NCBI GenBank assembly: GCA_038030265.1
Contig: CM075937.1
Coordinates: 17,732,001-17,796,000, forward strand
Source: Corythucha ciliata
Taxonomy: Eukaryota > Arthropoda > Insecta > Hemiptera > Tingidae
Length of the DNA stretch: 64,000 bases
Direction of reading: 5' to 3'
Positions 44,738 to 56,900 of the stretch are shown here, in pieces. The position numbers and the translations under genes were made by a program. The notes under the pieces were generated by a model. The model saw only the letters and a program-made list of their open reading frames with translations, was not told where the DNA came from and made no database searches. Within the stretch, counting starts at the first letter, position 1. Each line of letters opens with the position of its first letter.

Positions 44738-46138
44738 TTAGTTTAAGAGAGAGAAAATACCTTCGACAAGCACTGTTAATTTAGAGACAATATCGGGGGC
44801 CGATTGAAATTTTGAAATTAATTCCTGAACTTTAACTAGGATTGAGGTTAGATTAAATTTACCAACTAAGTTTAACAAGGCGGAGAAAACATTATTTGAC
44901 GCACCCGACGTACCTGAAGAACAAGCGGAGCTGGGCTGAGGCTGAGATTGTGATGGACCACTGCTAGGTTGGTGGGAGGGGAGAGGGGGGAAGTTCCTTT
45001 CACTGAAGAGCGGAAGTCGCCGGCTACTGGGAGTAGTGGGATTGTGTACGCGTCTTTGATTTCTCTCAACCTGCAGATGGGCATGATTTATCGAAAGCAC
45101 CGTGTTGTTCACCACAATTGGCACACTTTGCGTGAACTGAGTTCGTGACGTCCACTTCACATTTCCGAGAGTCGTGATGCCCGCGCATTTGGAGCACTTT
45201 TCTACGCGATTGCAATTTGTCGCGACGTGGTCGAAACCTTGGCACCTGTAACACCGGAGAGGCGACGTTCTCGTTTTGAATCTTTCCCACTGCACTCGGC
45301 AGTGCAAAATCGTTTTATTCGCGAGCACTTCGGCAGGTGTAGTTTCCTTAGTGAAGAAAATCCCGAAGGTGGGGTGCGACACTAGGACATTGCCGTCTTT
45401 GTCTTTTTTTGAGAATTGGGTAATTTTAACGGTAGATCGTCCTTTAGAAAGAAGGTATTCCTTTATTTCAGAAGGTGTGCATTGGTGAGGTAAATGAACC
45501 ACGTACCGAGGACCATGTTCTTCGTTGCCCGTGTAGGTGTAGAACTCAATATTCGCCGTTTTCAAGTAATTGCAGAAAAAGGAGAAGTCGTCTTTGACAG
45601 TGGTATACACAAGAACCCTGTCTCTCTTCGTTTCAAGTTTGAATTCGTCCTTCAGATGAGGCGTGAACTTCTTGATCATTTCTGTGTGTCGCTTAAATTG
45701 AGCAAACATCACTATTGGTGGAAGAATTTTTTTCTTACCGGCCGCTTTCTGGGTATAGGGGCTCTCTGTGTCCATTTGACTGTTGTTCTCAGAATCAGTC
45801 TCTTCATCTGACGACGGCGAAAATTTGTTAGCTGCCGGTAGGGGCCGCGATGATGAATTATTCCCAACTTTGCGTCTTTTATTTGGCGTAGTGGAATGGT
45901 AATAAAACCGTCGGAGGTTGGGCTTATTTCGTTCGAGCGGAAGCGAAGTCCGATTTAAAAGAAAGAAAAATAAATAAAATATATAAATTGAAAGACTGTC
46001 GTCGCTCGCGATAATAGATGTAATAGATGTAATGATAATAGATGTGCAACTTTTGAGTTGTGTCACTTTTGAAGTAAGGGTGCGATATTTTTTATCAAAA
46101 AACTTACTCGTGTAACAGTCTTGTGAGAAAACTTTCAA
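44738..46138 (-). pseudogene. Jockey-clade ORF1 (Gag-like) with PRE-C2HC and zinc-knuckle region
   Basis: 466 residues are open. The first 70 or so, from a hydrophobic YIFYLFFFLLNRTS stretch, look like 5' leader read by chance, and the real start is uncertain. The body holds a basic and acidic linker, then a PRE-C2HC-like region (QFKRHTEMIKKF to RYVVHLPHQCTPSEIKEYLL), then FKTRTSPLRCYRCQGFDHVA, the first knuckle. After VEKCSKCAG the main frame is wrong until about 45065: the frame 45066-45290 carries the expected second part (SVHAKCANCGEQHGAFDKSC). Two opposite frameshifts near 45185 and 45060 thus replace the last knuckles while leaving the ORF open. The C-terminus is S/P/Q-rich. It would bind element RNA. 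Confidence 0.88.
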
Positions 46139-46830
46139 TTTTACAAGAAATTTTTAAGCTTATGAGCACAATGGTTGATTTTATGAGGACATTTTTGGTT
46201 TAGAAGGATGTCGATTTGATGAGTAAATCGCCAGTTTAATAAGGAAATAGACAATTTTATCAAGAAACTGACACATTTTATTAGCAATTGCCAATATAAT
46301 GAGGAAATTGCCCTTTTTGAATGAATTAATAATTTTAAGGAAATTGTTGGTTCGAAATGAAAATTGTGAATTTCAAGAGGAAATCTTAAATTTTCTAGGA
46401 ATCGTTAATTTAGGATAAAAATGTCAGTTTCACGAAGAAATTGTAACTTTTCCCTAATTGTTTTATTTATGGTCCTTTGGAACTTATTAGTTTTGCCCCA
46501 TGACAAGATCGGCAATTGCCCTTTCGGTGATTATTGTTAATACAGTAATTTGCGATGATTTTGGTTTTAAACTCGATATTTTCAGTATAAATTGCCGATT
46601 ATATGCGGAAATGATCGATTTCAGAATAAATTGTCAATTTTATGAGGAAATTATCAATTTCATGAGAAAATTGCCAATTTTATGAGGGAGTTGTTAATGT
46701 TATGAGAGAATAGTCAATTTTATGAGGAAATTGTCAATTTTAAGGGGAAATTTTCAATTTTATGACCAAATTTTCAATTTCAATAAAAGACTGTCAATTT
46801 GATGAATAGAAAATTTAGGTAAAAAGAAAA
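46139..46830 (+). repeat. 20-bp array, family D
   Basis: Units of TTGTCAATTTTATGAGGAAA. From about 46636 to 46810 nine consecutive units keep an exact 20-bp spacing despite many substitutions. Earlier units (46139-46450) are more diverged. No coding potential. Confidence 0.92.
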
Positions 46831-47223
46831 GTCGAAAAAAAAAATCCGGCTAATTGTAAAACGGTGGAATTAAAAAAATAATTAATTATTTCCTGAATCC
46901 TGTTCAAATAGTTTAGCTGTTATCCGCAAGATGGCTTGATCGTATGCCACCCCCCCCCCCGCAGCACCATGAGGGATTCATTCATCTTTTGCATTACCCT
47001 CCCAAGCACCCACTCAAGTTCCAAGGTTACATACAAGGGGTCGACTTTTCTGGTGTCGGCCTCTTTTTTCTTCTTTCAGATTAGTGAATAATATTTGTCT
47101 CAAATGAAAAACGAAAGAAGGTTCATCGTTTTATCAACGTTTGCGCGATTTGGGCTTTACCACCTGGATGTTTCGGAAAAACACTAAATAGGAATTATTT
47201 TTTTTATTATAATTCCCGCAATA
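46831..47223. other. Non-coding spacer
   Basis: Holds 11 C at 46950-46960. Nothing else recognised. Confidence 0.45.
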
Positions 47224-47951
47224 CAGGGTGTTTCAGGAGGAATGATCAGGACTTTAACCAGTCGTAGTACTAAAGAGGACGAACCAAAATCACCATATCA
47301 ACATAGGGTCGCAAACGCTTCATTTCCGAGTTACAGGTATTTCTGTCATTTTTCGGCCAAACGCGTTCTTTTCGTCAATAATCATTTCTAGCGTCCTAGC
47401 CATTCGTAACAGAACAATACCGATTACATTTCTGAAAATAGCAGACATTTTGGGTTTATGAAACGCTGTTGCAACTAACCGAACTAATGTTTCAAGTATT
47501 TTCTTTTATTTCTTGAAAAAGCGAAAAAGTGCAAATTTGTTTTTTACCGTTTCCTTCAAAGGCGAATCTTCCGAAGTCTTCGGTGGTAAAGGCACGCTTA
47601 TTGGAAAAACATGCCAGTGATGTAAGCTACAAAATGGCTTTTTAAATTTTAAAATCGACGCATTTTTGACTGAGATACCACAGCGAACGTTCAGAAATTC
47701 CTGGTCAGATCGTCAAATTAAGGCATATTGCAACTACCACAAAAAACAACAACAACAAAAAAAAAAACAGTTGTTTCCGCGTCAATGCTTTTGTGTAATA
47801 CGGTGTAATGTTATTTAGTTCGAAATAACTCCCCCTGCCCCTCCTAGAAATGAAGCATTTGCGACCCTATATGTTCACATGGTGATTTTGGTTCGTCCTC
47901 GTTAGTACTACGCCTGGTTAAAGCCCTGATCATTCCTCATGAAACACCCTG
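47224..47951. mobile_element. 728-bp element with about 100-bp terminal inverted repeats
   Basis: Both ends start CAGGGTGTTTCA and pair over about 102-105 bp (47224-47325 and 47847-47951) with roughly ten differences and small gaps. Both are flanked by TA (47222-47223, 47952-47953), as for Tc1/mariner-type insertion. There is no transposase; the interior is AT-rich and non-coding. The superfamily is inferred from TA only. Confidence 0.88.
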
Positions 47952-48434
47952 TATTTACAGCAATAAGAAAATAAAATTTAAAATTAAAGCAGCGTAGAAC
48001 GAACATCGCTCAATTTTTTTAAAGCAACTTCGCTAGGAGCTAGGAAGTGAAGTTTCAGAATGAAATATAATTCGACCACCCGACAAGTTCTGACGGGCGG
48101 GAAACTTTCACGAAATAAGAAAGAAAACAAATTAATTGCAAGCCAGCAAAACCGCGAGCTGGCATGACCCTCTCCCCAATATTCCCGAGAAACCTACCCA
48201 TGGGGACGAGCTACAATTTTAGTTCGAGCAATTGTTATCATCAGTTCAATTCAATTCAAATACACTGTCTTTGGCTTTACATATTACTTCTGTTTGATGA
48301 CATTGGTGTTGGTTTTTCTATACTCGTGGAAAGTGATACGTTTTGAACGATTTTTCGTCATATGTGATTTCTTGAGTATTTGATCGTCGGCCGTCACTCA
48401 TCAGACGTCGCCCACCTTCGTCCTCATTCAGGAA

Positions 48435-48929
48435 TGTATATGTCGCATCCACTTGGCGAAATTAACCACTTCATGAAATGGATGTCCATTTCACGAAGTG
48501 GCTCCGCATGCCGTAATTTCAAAAAATTACGACATCTGGACAAAAAAAATGTCCATTTCTTGAAAAGGAAATCGCGTTTGTCCAGTTGCTGAAATCAAGC
48601 TTCCTTACTGCAAGTGGATGCACAACATCATTTTTTAGCGCGTTTTTGAGTGCTCAATAAAATAACCTTTTTAAATAAAACAAAACTTGTTTCAGCATCT
48701 GAGATTCCTCACTCATTCATTTCACGAAAAGGATAATCTTGTGCATCCACTTGCAGTAAGAAAACTTGATTTCAGCAACAGGACAAACACGATTTCCTTT
48801 TCAAGAAATAGACAATTTTTTTGTTCAGATGTCGAAATTTTTTGAAGTTACGGCAAGTGGAGCCATTTCGTGAAATGGACATCCATTTCGTGAAGTGGAC
48901 AATTACTCGATATGGATGCGACATATACA
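48435..48929. mobile_element. 495-bp foldback element with about 190-bp arms
   Basis: Arms 48435-48625 and 48740-48929 are inverted copies with moderate divergence, from TGTATATGTCGCATCC at the outer ends to GCAAGTGGATGCACAA at the inner ends. Each arm has its own smaller palindrome based on CCACTTC, ATGAAATGGAT and its inverse. The centre is 114 bp. No coding capacity. Confidence 0.88.
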
Positions 48930-51193
48930 CTTTCATTTTCACTGTAATTAATTATTTAATTACCTATAGTAATAATTACAAGAAAGTTGACTTTTATTTC
49001 TGAGTCGAAACTTTTAGGAAAGGGTTGGGGTTGGACAAATATGTGGAGATTGTATAGCCACCGCAGGCTGATTTACTGTATAACGTAGCGGAAATTCGCA
49101 ATAAATTACGAAATTCCTTTCAATTTTAAAAATCCCAAAATAATCCTAAACGCTAGTCCTTCAAAATACATGTCTATAATTGAAAAGCTTAATGCGCTCG
49201 AGGATATGACTGAGCTATACATGAAATGAATGAGTGAAGCAGTAGTAGCAATTTAACCAATGCTATTTTTGAACCTTTTTTGCCATCCTTGGAACGTTTT
49301 AAGCCCAACATGGAATCGAAAAATGCCTGCAGCAGCATTTTTCAATTGTTCCTATACAACTTGACCCCCTTATTATAGCTCTTCAACGAACATAAAAAAC
49401 AAGGGCTCAGGAAATTTGGGGCATTGATGTTCGTGTTACGTGTTTGTTAGTAAATTAGGGTGTCCCCGAATTTCGTGTCGGCAAATTAATTTTTTAAAAA
49501 TTTATTTATTGATTTTTTTTATGATGCCACTAAAGGGCAGCCCTTTAGGAAGTACCCCTTTCCAATTAGTTTTCAACTAGTCGTTTTAGGGTAGTGTGAC
49601 CAATGAAAATCCGGAGGGGGCAACCCTTGGCAATTGGCAAATGTATAAAAAGGATTAGGTGGAGGAGAATTTCAACAAAATGACAACATGGTCCCCCTCC
49701 TAACCACCAAGGCGGGGGGAACCGCGAGATTTTCTTTGTGTTTTTGTTTTGGTTTTTTGCCTATAACTCGAAAGATACAGGTTCCTCAGACAAAATAATA
49801 TTCCATGTAAAATGTTAAAGAACGTTAAATTTAAGGAAATTAACAATCTTCAACTTACAAATTTAATTTAAAAAATGTTTGAACAGTGAATTTAGAAGGC
49901 TAAATTTACTGGTCAACAATTTTGGTTTTGGCAGATACAGTTTTGGAGATACAACCCTTTACAAACGTGTAGTCAGGCAATATTTCCAGTTTTAAAATTT
50001 CACTAAAATATAAAATTATTCTTTGCATCGAATCCGAATGGAGGGAACGGGCAAGGAAAGGATAAAAGATGGATGAGGTGTAGGTATTCGATGTGTTCAA
50101 AACGGAAAGTTTGAAGCCAAAGACATGAATTTTTTGTTACAGTGATGAGTGATTCACAGAAGGCAAGCGGATTATTAGGTTTCACACTCGATCATCTCAC
50201 TTTTTAGTAAAAAAAATAAAACATGATTTCCCGCAGGAAGTTCTGTCTCGCGAGGGAAATTCTGCTTTTGTCCCGCAAAATATTTCAAGTCCCGTCTCGC
50301 GACCGCGCGCACCCCTCTTACGTTAGAAGCGCATTTTTTATCGTTTTCGGGCGAGCAAACAATTTGAAAATGAATGCACGAAATTCATATGCCTGTGTGT
50401 TTTCGATTCGTTGAAGTGTTAAATTTGTGACGGACTGCAAAAAACGTCATTTTGGGTTATTTTTGGTGAGGCTCGAAATGGTTGAAGTATATGGCCCAAA
50501 AAGGCTAAATAATATCACGAAATGGGGATTTTGCACATTTTTCAAAAATTGAATTTTCTTAAATAGGGCGCTCCCACAAGGCTATTTCTCAGATCACACA
50601 AGTATTAGTATTCTGCCCATTGGGTAGTAGTTTCTAAGAGTGTAGAAAAATGCCAAGGATATAATTTTTTGCGGGCTGCCGGCCATTTTATTTGTCTTTT
50701 GCGAATTGAGCACAGGGGGGCGTACCCCGAGTACTATTTTCGGAAGTTTTCCGACTATACATTTAGTGAATGGGGTTAGATATGATCAAGCAGTCACCAC
50801 AATTACCAGTTGATATGGAACAAACACTATGATTATGATAGAAATTTGTAAAAAATGTTGAAGGAGAAAATGAGGGATGCAATTTTTGAAAAACGCCAAA
50901 CGTCACTCGTTTACCCCAATCGCTTCAAAATTCAACTAAAAAATGCTGACCTAAAATTAAATGAACCTAACAAAAGTCCTTGATTACCACAGACATTTCT
51001 TGATAAAGTTGAATGGGGGGGGGGATTACAATAGGGGATGAAATTCGAAATAATTTCCAACATGCAAAAGTTTATCGTTGAGTGGGGAGAACAATTGGAC
51101 TGGTTGGTAGTGGCGGTAGGTCCATTACCGCCACTACCTGTTTGGGGTGGTGGGGGGTAAGAGTGTGTGAATGGAGAGGTGATAACAATTTTT
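48930..51193. other. Non-coding, no gene recognised
   Basis: AT-rich unique sequence with short accidental ORFs (for example 50223-50414). An inverted TAGGTCCATTACCGCCACTA / TAGTGGCGGTAGG pair occurs at about 51107-51138. Ten G at 51015-51024. Confidence 0.5.
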
Positions 51194-51415
51194 AAAATTT
51201 TAATAAATTGCCCAGCAGACGTGGCCGAGGTCGTTAGGGCGTCGACTCTCATGTCCAGGTATCGTCTGCTGAGTGGGTTCGATTCCCACTACAGACTGGA
51301 TTATTTTAAGGAAAAAAAATGTTAGCTCACGAGAAATAGAGTGAAGTGTGTTACGTAGTTGGACGTAAAGCACGTTGGATTACCACTCCAACTTTTTCAA
51401 AATTTTAATAAATTG
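51194..51415 (+). mobile_element. tRNA-Ser-like SINE, plus strand, with perfect 17-bp target duplication
   Basis: The SINE is 51211-51398. The head has an A-box-like GTGGCCGAGGTCGTTAGG and a perfect B box GGTTCGATTCC. The body has an A run, then GTGAAGTGTGTTACGTAG and TTGGACGTAAAGCACGTTGG. AAAATTTTAATAAATTG flanks it at 51194-51210 and 51399-51415. The exact duplication shows insertion by target-primed reverse transcription and relative youth. Same family as 15023-15246. Confidence 0.92.
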
Positions 51416-53737
51416 TGTATCGAAATGTTTATTTATGGGTCGCTTTAGGTAAAGATATCCACATAAAATATATGTATTTTTGGGAAGGTTTAGGAATTCA
51501 CGTTCAAATAAAATGCACTCTTTCCGACCGCCAGCTGCCTGAGCGAAGTTTTGTTATATCCAGCAGATTAGGTTGTCCCTGATGTGGATATACCCTTCGT
51601 CAAGAATTTTTGTTTTTGTACGTTTGAGTGCGACTGCTTCTTGAATGTGCAGAAATCGACGGACTCGCCACTCAAACCAAAACAGTCCTCGACATCACTC
51701 ATACAGAACAGAGAACACGACACAAGATCACACACAACCTTCAACAAGCTACACGCGACCAAAATAATACATTCGAATTAATAATTTGTGGATATTTCCC
51801 AGTCGGACTTACGTCGTTTTCATTTGTTTTCCCCCTTCCTACTCTACCTCCTTGTCTAATGGACAATTGTACCTCACACTCATGAACAAATCACTCGCGG
51901 CTTCCTTTTCATCCACCCATTACACCCCCCCCCCCCCAGATTCAACTTCTCATTCCTCTGTTTTCCATTTCTTGCATATTTAAAATTGGTTAATTTCGCT
52001 ATATGTATGAAGCCTTTTTTTCACGACCGCCTCTTCCCTTTCTAGTCTGGTAAGGTCTTTAGTCCAACTCCCCCTTTTAAATAGTGGGATGAATGCTCGA
52101 CTGCTCGTCTCTACATTATCCCCGCCGTGCCGTGCAGAAGAGAAATTCAGTTCCTTTATCCCTCACTGCTCGGCAAGCGCGTCGGTCAGCTTCGAAATGT
52201 TTTCTGACTCTCATGCCCCCTTAAAATACTTTTTAGATTTTATGTTGTGTTTTAAATACATTTCAAAAAGTAATTTGTATTTTAAATTAAATCAAAATAC
52301 AAATACTTTCCCAATTTGTTCTAAGGGTTTATGACTGAATACCACCTGATGCTTTTTGACCGCTAGTTGACTCAATTTTTGAACCTTTTTTGCCGCCCCA
52401 TGAGGTTGGTTCCCCCCAAGATGAATATACAGAGGTGTGCTCACTTTTCAAGGGGCAATATGGCGTCTCGTTTGAGCTTCGTGGATGACGTACTTGGTCT
52501 ATCACCCTCCCTCTATGCATCAGACTTTACGTTAGACAATGTGGGAATTAAGAATGTAACTGCATTTTCCCAGCCAAAATTATCGTAATTTCCCATTTTT
52601 TATGTTCAATTTATACTTAATGCATAATAGAGGTACTCATTTAAAAATAATTATTTCGGTAAATAAATAAACAAAAGTTTAAAAACCGCGTTTTTGTGGT
52701 AACGTGGCAAGGGGGTGGAATGTTACTTAAATACAAAGAAATACTCCTTTACAGGTTTACAGAGCATTTAAATGAGTACGCTTACTTATTTTAAATAAAA
52801 TACTCTAATTAGAGTTAGTATAACAATCATATTTAAAATTTCTTGTGAGGGTATAGGTGCAACTGATCAACGAAACGTCCCCCAATTAATTACAATTACT
52901 TCCATTTTCCCGTTGGGAAACGGACTTACAGTAAAATCGAGTTCGTGTGTAATTCATATTCATAAATCATAATATAAATAGAGTGAAAGGCTGATAAAAG
53001 TGGTTTGGGCTGGAAGTACGTCCGTGTGTCTGGTGGTTTACAATCGTGGATTTCCTCTAAAATGGAAACCTCGAGACCTTTCGCAACGGGAAACTCAAAT
53101 TTGGCCTGCGTTTTGAAAGAAAAAATGTTAGGCATCTTCTCTCATTGGGGAAATGCCGTTTTTTTCTATTTTAGAAATCTAATTTTGAAGTCTTTTTCTT
53201 TCTAGTAAGAACGTTCCTAACGTTTTTTTTTTTTATTTTTATTTTTATTTTTTTTATTTATTTTATTTTTTCGTGCCTTCTACCCTGGCAGGCACACTTT
53301 CTCAGACTTAGTGAGAGAGAAGACTTTTTAAAACAAAAGGGAATAGTCAGAAAAATTACCTTGACTTTATCGAAAAAAAATGTATCAAACAATTGCCCTT
53401 AGAAATACATAATTAAAAGATTTGTAAAATTAAGGGTGATAATTAAAATGAGTTTCATGCTGCATTCTGAAGGTGATAATATGCCCAGGAAAAGGAAATT
53501 TGCCTCTAGTCTAAAAGAAATATGTAAAAAGAAAAAAATGCAAATTCTTGAAAGTTTTACGTTTTTCATAAGTCATGTAGGTATTAATTATGTTTTAATC
53601 CACTTTTTCTTCAATTTATGAATGAAATTGAAAAATTCCAGAAAAGGCAACAATGCAAAACTTGCAAGAACATTTTAGCCCTTTCCTATCATTAAAAATT
53701 CGTTTTTCTGGTCAAATTAAATTGAAGGCTCTTTATT
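51416..53737. other. Non-coding, containing one arm of a dispersed inverted pair
   Basis: No exon recognised. At about 52395-52505 lies a segment (CCCCCAAGATGAATATACAG, then GACGTACTTGGTCTATCA) whose inverted relative is at about 54985-55095. Thirteen C at 51925-51937. Confidence 0.5.
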
Positions 53738-53967
53738 AAGGTCTATCCACACACATCAGTGCCGTGAACGGGACGTGCCCCGTCCGGGGTACGGACGGGG
53801 CACGTCCGACAAGTAAAATATTGTTCTCATATGGGAATTGAGAGGCTCGTTCACACATACCCGGCACGTGTCAGGGACGTGACCCTTAAATTTCCATTGA
53901 GAATAATATTTTATTTGCCGGACGGGGCACGTCCCGTTCACTGCACTGATGTGTGTGCATCGACCTT
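53738..53967. mobile_element. 230-bp MITE with nested cruciform
   Basis: The ends pair over about 50-70 bp: AAGGTCTATCCACACACATC on the left against the inverse of a near-identical right end, both continuing to GAACGGGACGTGCCCCGTCC. Inside the left arm, 53771-53786 and 53792-53807 form a perfect 16-bp hairpin with a 5-base loop (GGGTA). Flanked by TTA and TTA. Non-coding. Confidence 0.85.
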
Positions 53968-56900
53968 TATTGCCATGAATTTTCGATTTTTTATTTTAGC
54001 AAAGTTTCCATAGTGCAAGGAAAACCTTTGTTCTTTGATAAAGTCAGAAAATTCAGGGTTTTCCGAAAAAATCTCATGTGTTGACTGTTTTAATTTATAA
54101 ATACGTGGGGAGATTTGATTTTGTGGGCATGGATAGTTTTTGTTATAAAACCTCATTTCGTGAAAAAAAAATTGCATATTTAATGCGCGTACTGGAAGGA
54201 AGTTCCAGTATTTGATGTATATTTCAGTTCATGTGAAGCATCATGTTGCAATAATTTTCTAGTGGCTATTGGCGATTGTAGCTATCACTAGCGGCGTTAG
54301 TGTCGTGTGATAATGTAACCGGTACTCCCTACATATGTTTAATGATAACAAGTCTTGTGTTTTTTAAAAGTGTTTTTCGTGGTCAACGTCCGTAACATAA
54401 TGGGAAAAAAGTAGTCAGTTTGCCTAAAGTGACGAGAACAGAAGAACATGGTCTCTGATACACTTATACTCGAACGTCAAGCAAGCCCCCAAGCCTTTCG
54501 GTGGTCCACTTTCTCCCAACACTGGGCTAATTGATTGCTGACACCGTTGAACCCTCAATTTTTGCGAAACAATGAAATGACAATGTTGTGTCTCGGATTC
54601 GGTGGGAAGAGAAACCACAGCACACAGTTTTCTCTGAATTCACCCTTGAGAGACATCCCACGAGCGCCCTATCATTTCTTCATTGGTACTCGCCAGTTCA
54701 CCGTTTCGTTTTAGTGCTCAGAGAACGGTACAGGTTCAGCAAAATGGTCGAAAACGTTTTTGAATCGGATACGATTATATCATATTTTTCCCCGTTTCTC
54801 TTGAATATATTTTTTCTTTCCACTGCAGTATCCAGTAGCCATTTTGTTCCTTTCGGTTTTTATTTTGAAGAAGTGTTTTGAGTAGGTACTCGTAAGATTA
54901 AAAAAAAAAAACCCCAAAGGCAAAAATGTTATGTAAAAAAAAAAAAAAAAGATTGGAATCCTGTGCATTTGTAATGGGGGCGTCCGAAGACTGATAGACC
55001 AAGTACGTCACACGCTTTGCCCGCTTCGTGCGTTGCGTGTTGCCTAACCAAAGTGATCACACCTCTGTATATTCACCTTGGGTTCCCCCAAGAGAGGTTT
55101 CAGCTTATGTGCTTTGTTCACCGGATTCGTGTATCGTGTTCCTGTTCGAGATTTCGAGTTGTAGTAGTTGCAGGGGAAAGATTATGGAAATTTACGAAGC
55201 GGGCCCGTCGAAATCATCGACAAACCCGCCTCTCATTTTATATATGGCTTATCATAATTATTAATCAATTGGCGCGGTCTCAAACCCAAGGACACCATGT
55301 GCATGTCTAAATCATATGCCTGGGCTACGAAAGTGTCTGGGATTGGATCTCCTAGTGTTCTAGTCCTACCCACCGAGTTAAAAACACGAGTACACGAATC
55401 TCTCATCCCTGGGGGACAATGCAACCGCTGCACGGGGTAAAATGTCTAAATCCAAACCGATTGTTGTTCATGAGCTGCGTCTTGGTTGCTGTTTCCTAGG
55501 ATTTCATAGCGAATTCCAGCTTGCTCTCTTCAGAATAGGCCACCTGTTGGCCTTCGAATACGCCATGCCCTGTATCCAAGAAGACATACTGGGAGCTTTG
55601 TCTCTCTAGTTTTATCAAGAAAATGTTGCACGACCGTGCCGGTCAGGTCACCCATCTAGGAATTGATGCAAAATTATCGCTTGAAAGGATGAGGGGGGAT
55701 ATGTGTAGGGTGTGTATGAGGATCTCATTAAAATCGTCGTGAGTCTGACCTTCCTGCTCCAGTAGGCCTTCAAATATTATATTTTTCTGTTTTGAAAAGA
55801 GTTTTATGCTTGGAAAAAAAAGTATTTTGTATTTTAAAATTCAAAAAACAAGTACGTATAATTGTATTTGTATTTTAAAATACAATTGGGATTGTATTTT
55901 GTATTTTCTATTTCAATTAAATTTTCAAAAGTATTTTGTATTTGAAATACTTTTTTCGAAGCATTTTGCCCAACCCTGAAAAAGTCGGGGGGATCAAAAG
56001 GTACATCTAACTGCAAATAAAACACAAGAAAAACTCGGAATTGAGTTTATTGGTGAGATCTGGATCTAGTTTGCTCTAAAATTCGGAAATTTACTTCCTG
56101 TTGCTGAAAAATCTAGCTGTAAGTTTGTGCTCAAGGACTTTTAACCTTTTCAATTGTATATAATAACTTTATAATCCTGTAAATGAGAGTTCGTCTCGTC
56201 ATCAGATATCCGGGACTGCTCTATGCGGAAATGAAAGTCTGAATTATCCGCCCAGGATGTTCTTATGTGATTTTACGCTACATACATGATAATTAATAGT
56301 TTCACGTCATTTAACGTAAATATTTACTACCTTTCGATCTTGTTGTAACTTTATGAGCAATGATGAAGAGTGAAAAACTGGAATCAAAGCACTTGCCTTT
56401 CATACGATCGTGGAAAAAGCCCCCTCACAACAAACTTCGTTGGTTCGTTAAGGGCCTCAAACGATTTAATTAGTTTCGAGACGAGATGAAGGGAATGAAA
56501 GTGTTAATTAGAAGAATTTGTCAGAACAGACCGCACTAATTAAAGCCCTGTTTACAGAATTTATATATTTTTAAAAGCACGTGTATCATTTGTATAGACT
56601 ATGAAGACTTTGATGGTGATGATTGTCAAGTGGGAGGGGAGGGGGGCCTCTTCAAGAGAGAAAAACGAGGGTATAATATACCCTAATATAATATACGTCA
56701 GACACTGAATACAAAAAAGAGGAAACATTTGAACTGTCTGGATGTGAACGCGATAATTTAGGTCACGCTTAAAAATGAATAAATACAAAGTTAAAGCGTA
56801 TTTTTCATTCACCAAGGCGTGCGGACAGGGGAATTATTATGATCGGCAAGTACTTTGAATCATAGGAGCGTCAAGACCACGGGAAGACTATAGGGAAGTT

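Noticed and set aside
51211..51290. Functional tRNA-Ser gene
   Set aside because: The acceptor stem does not pair. A body with a second copy elsewhere and a 17-bp target duplication show that it is a SINE.
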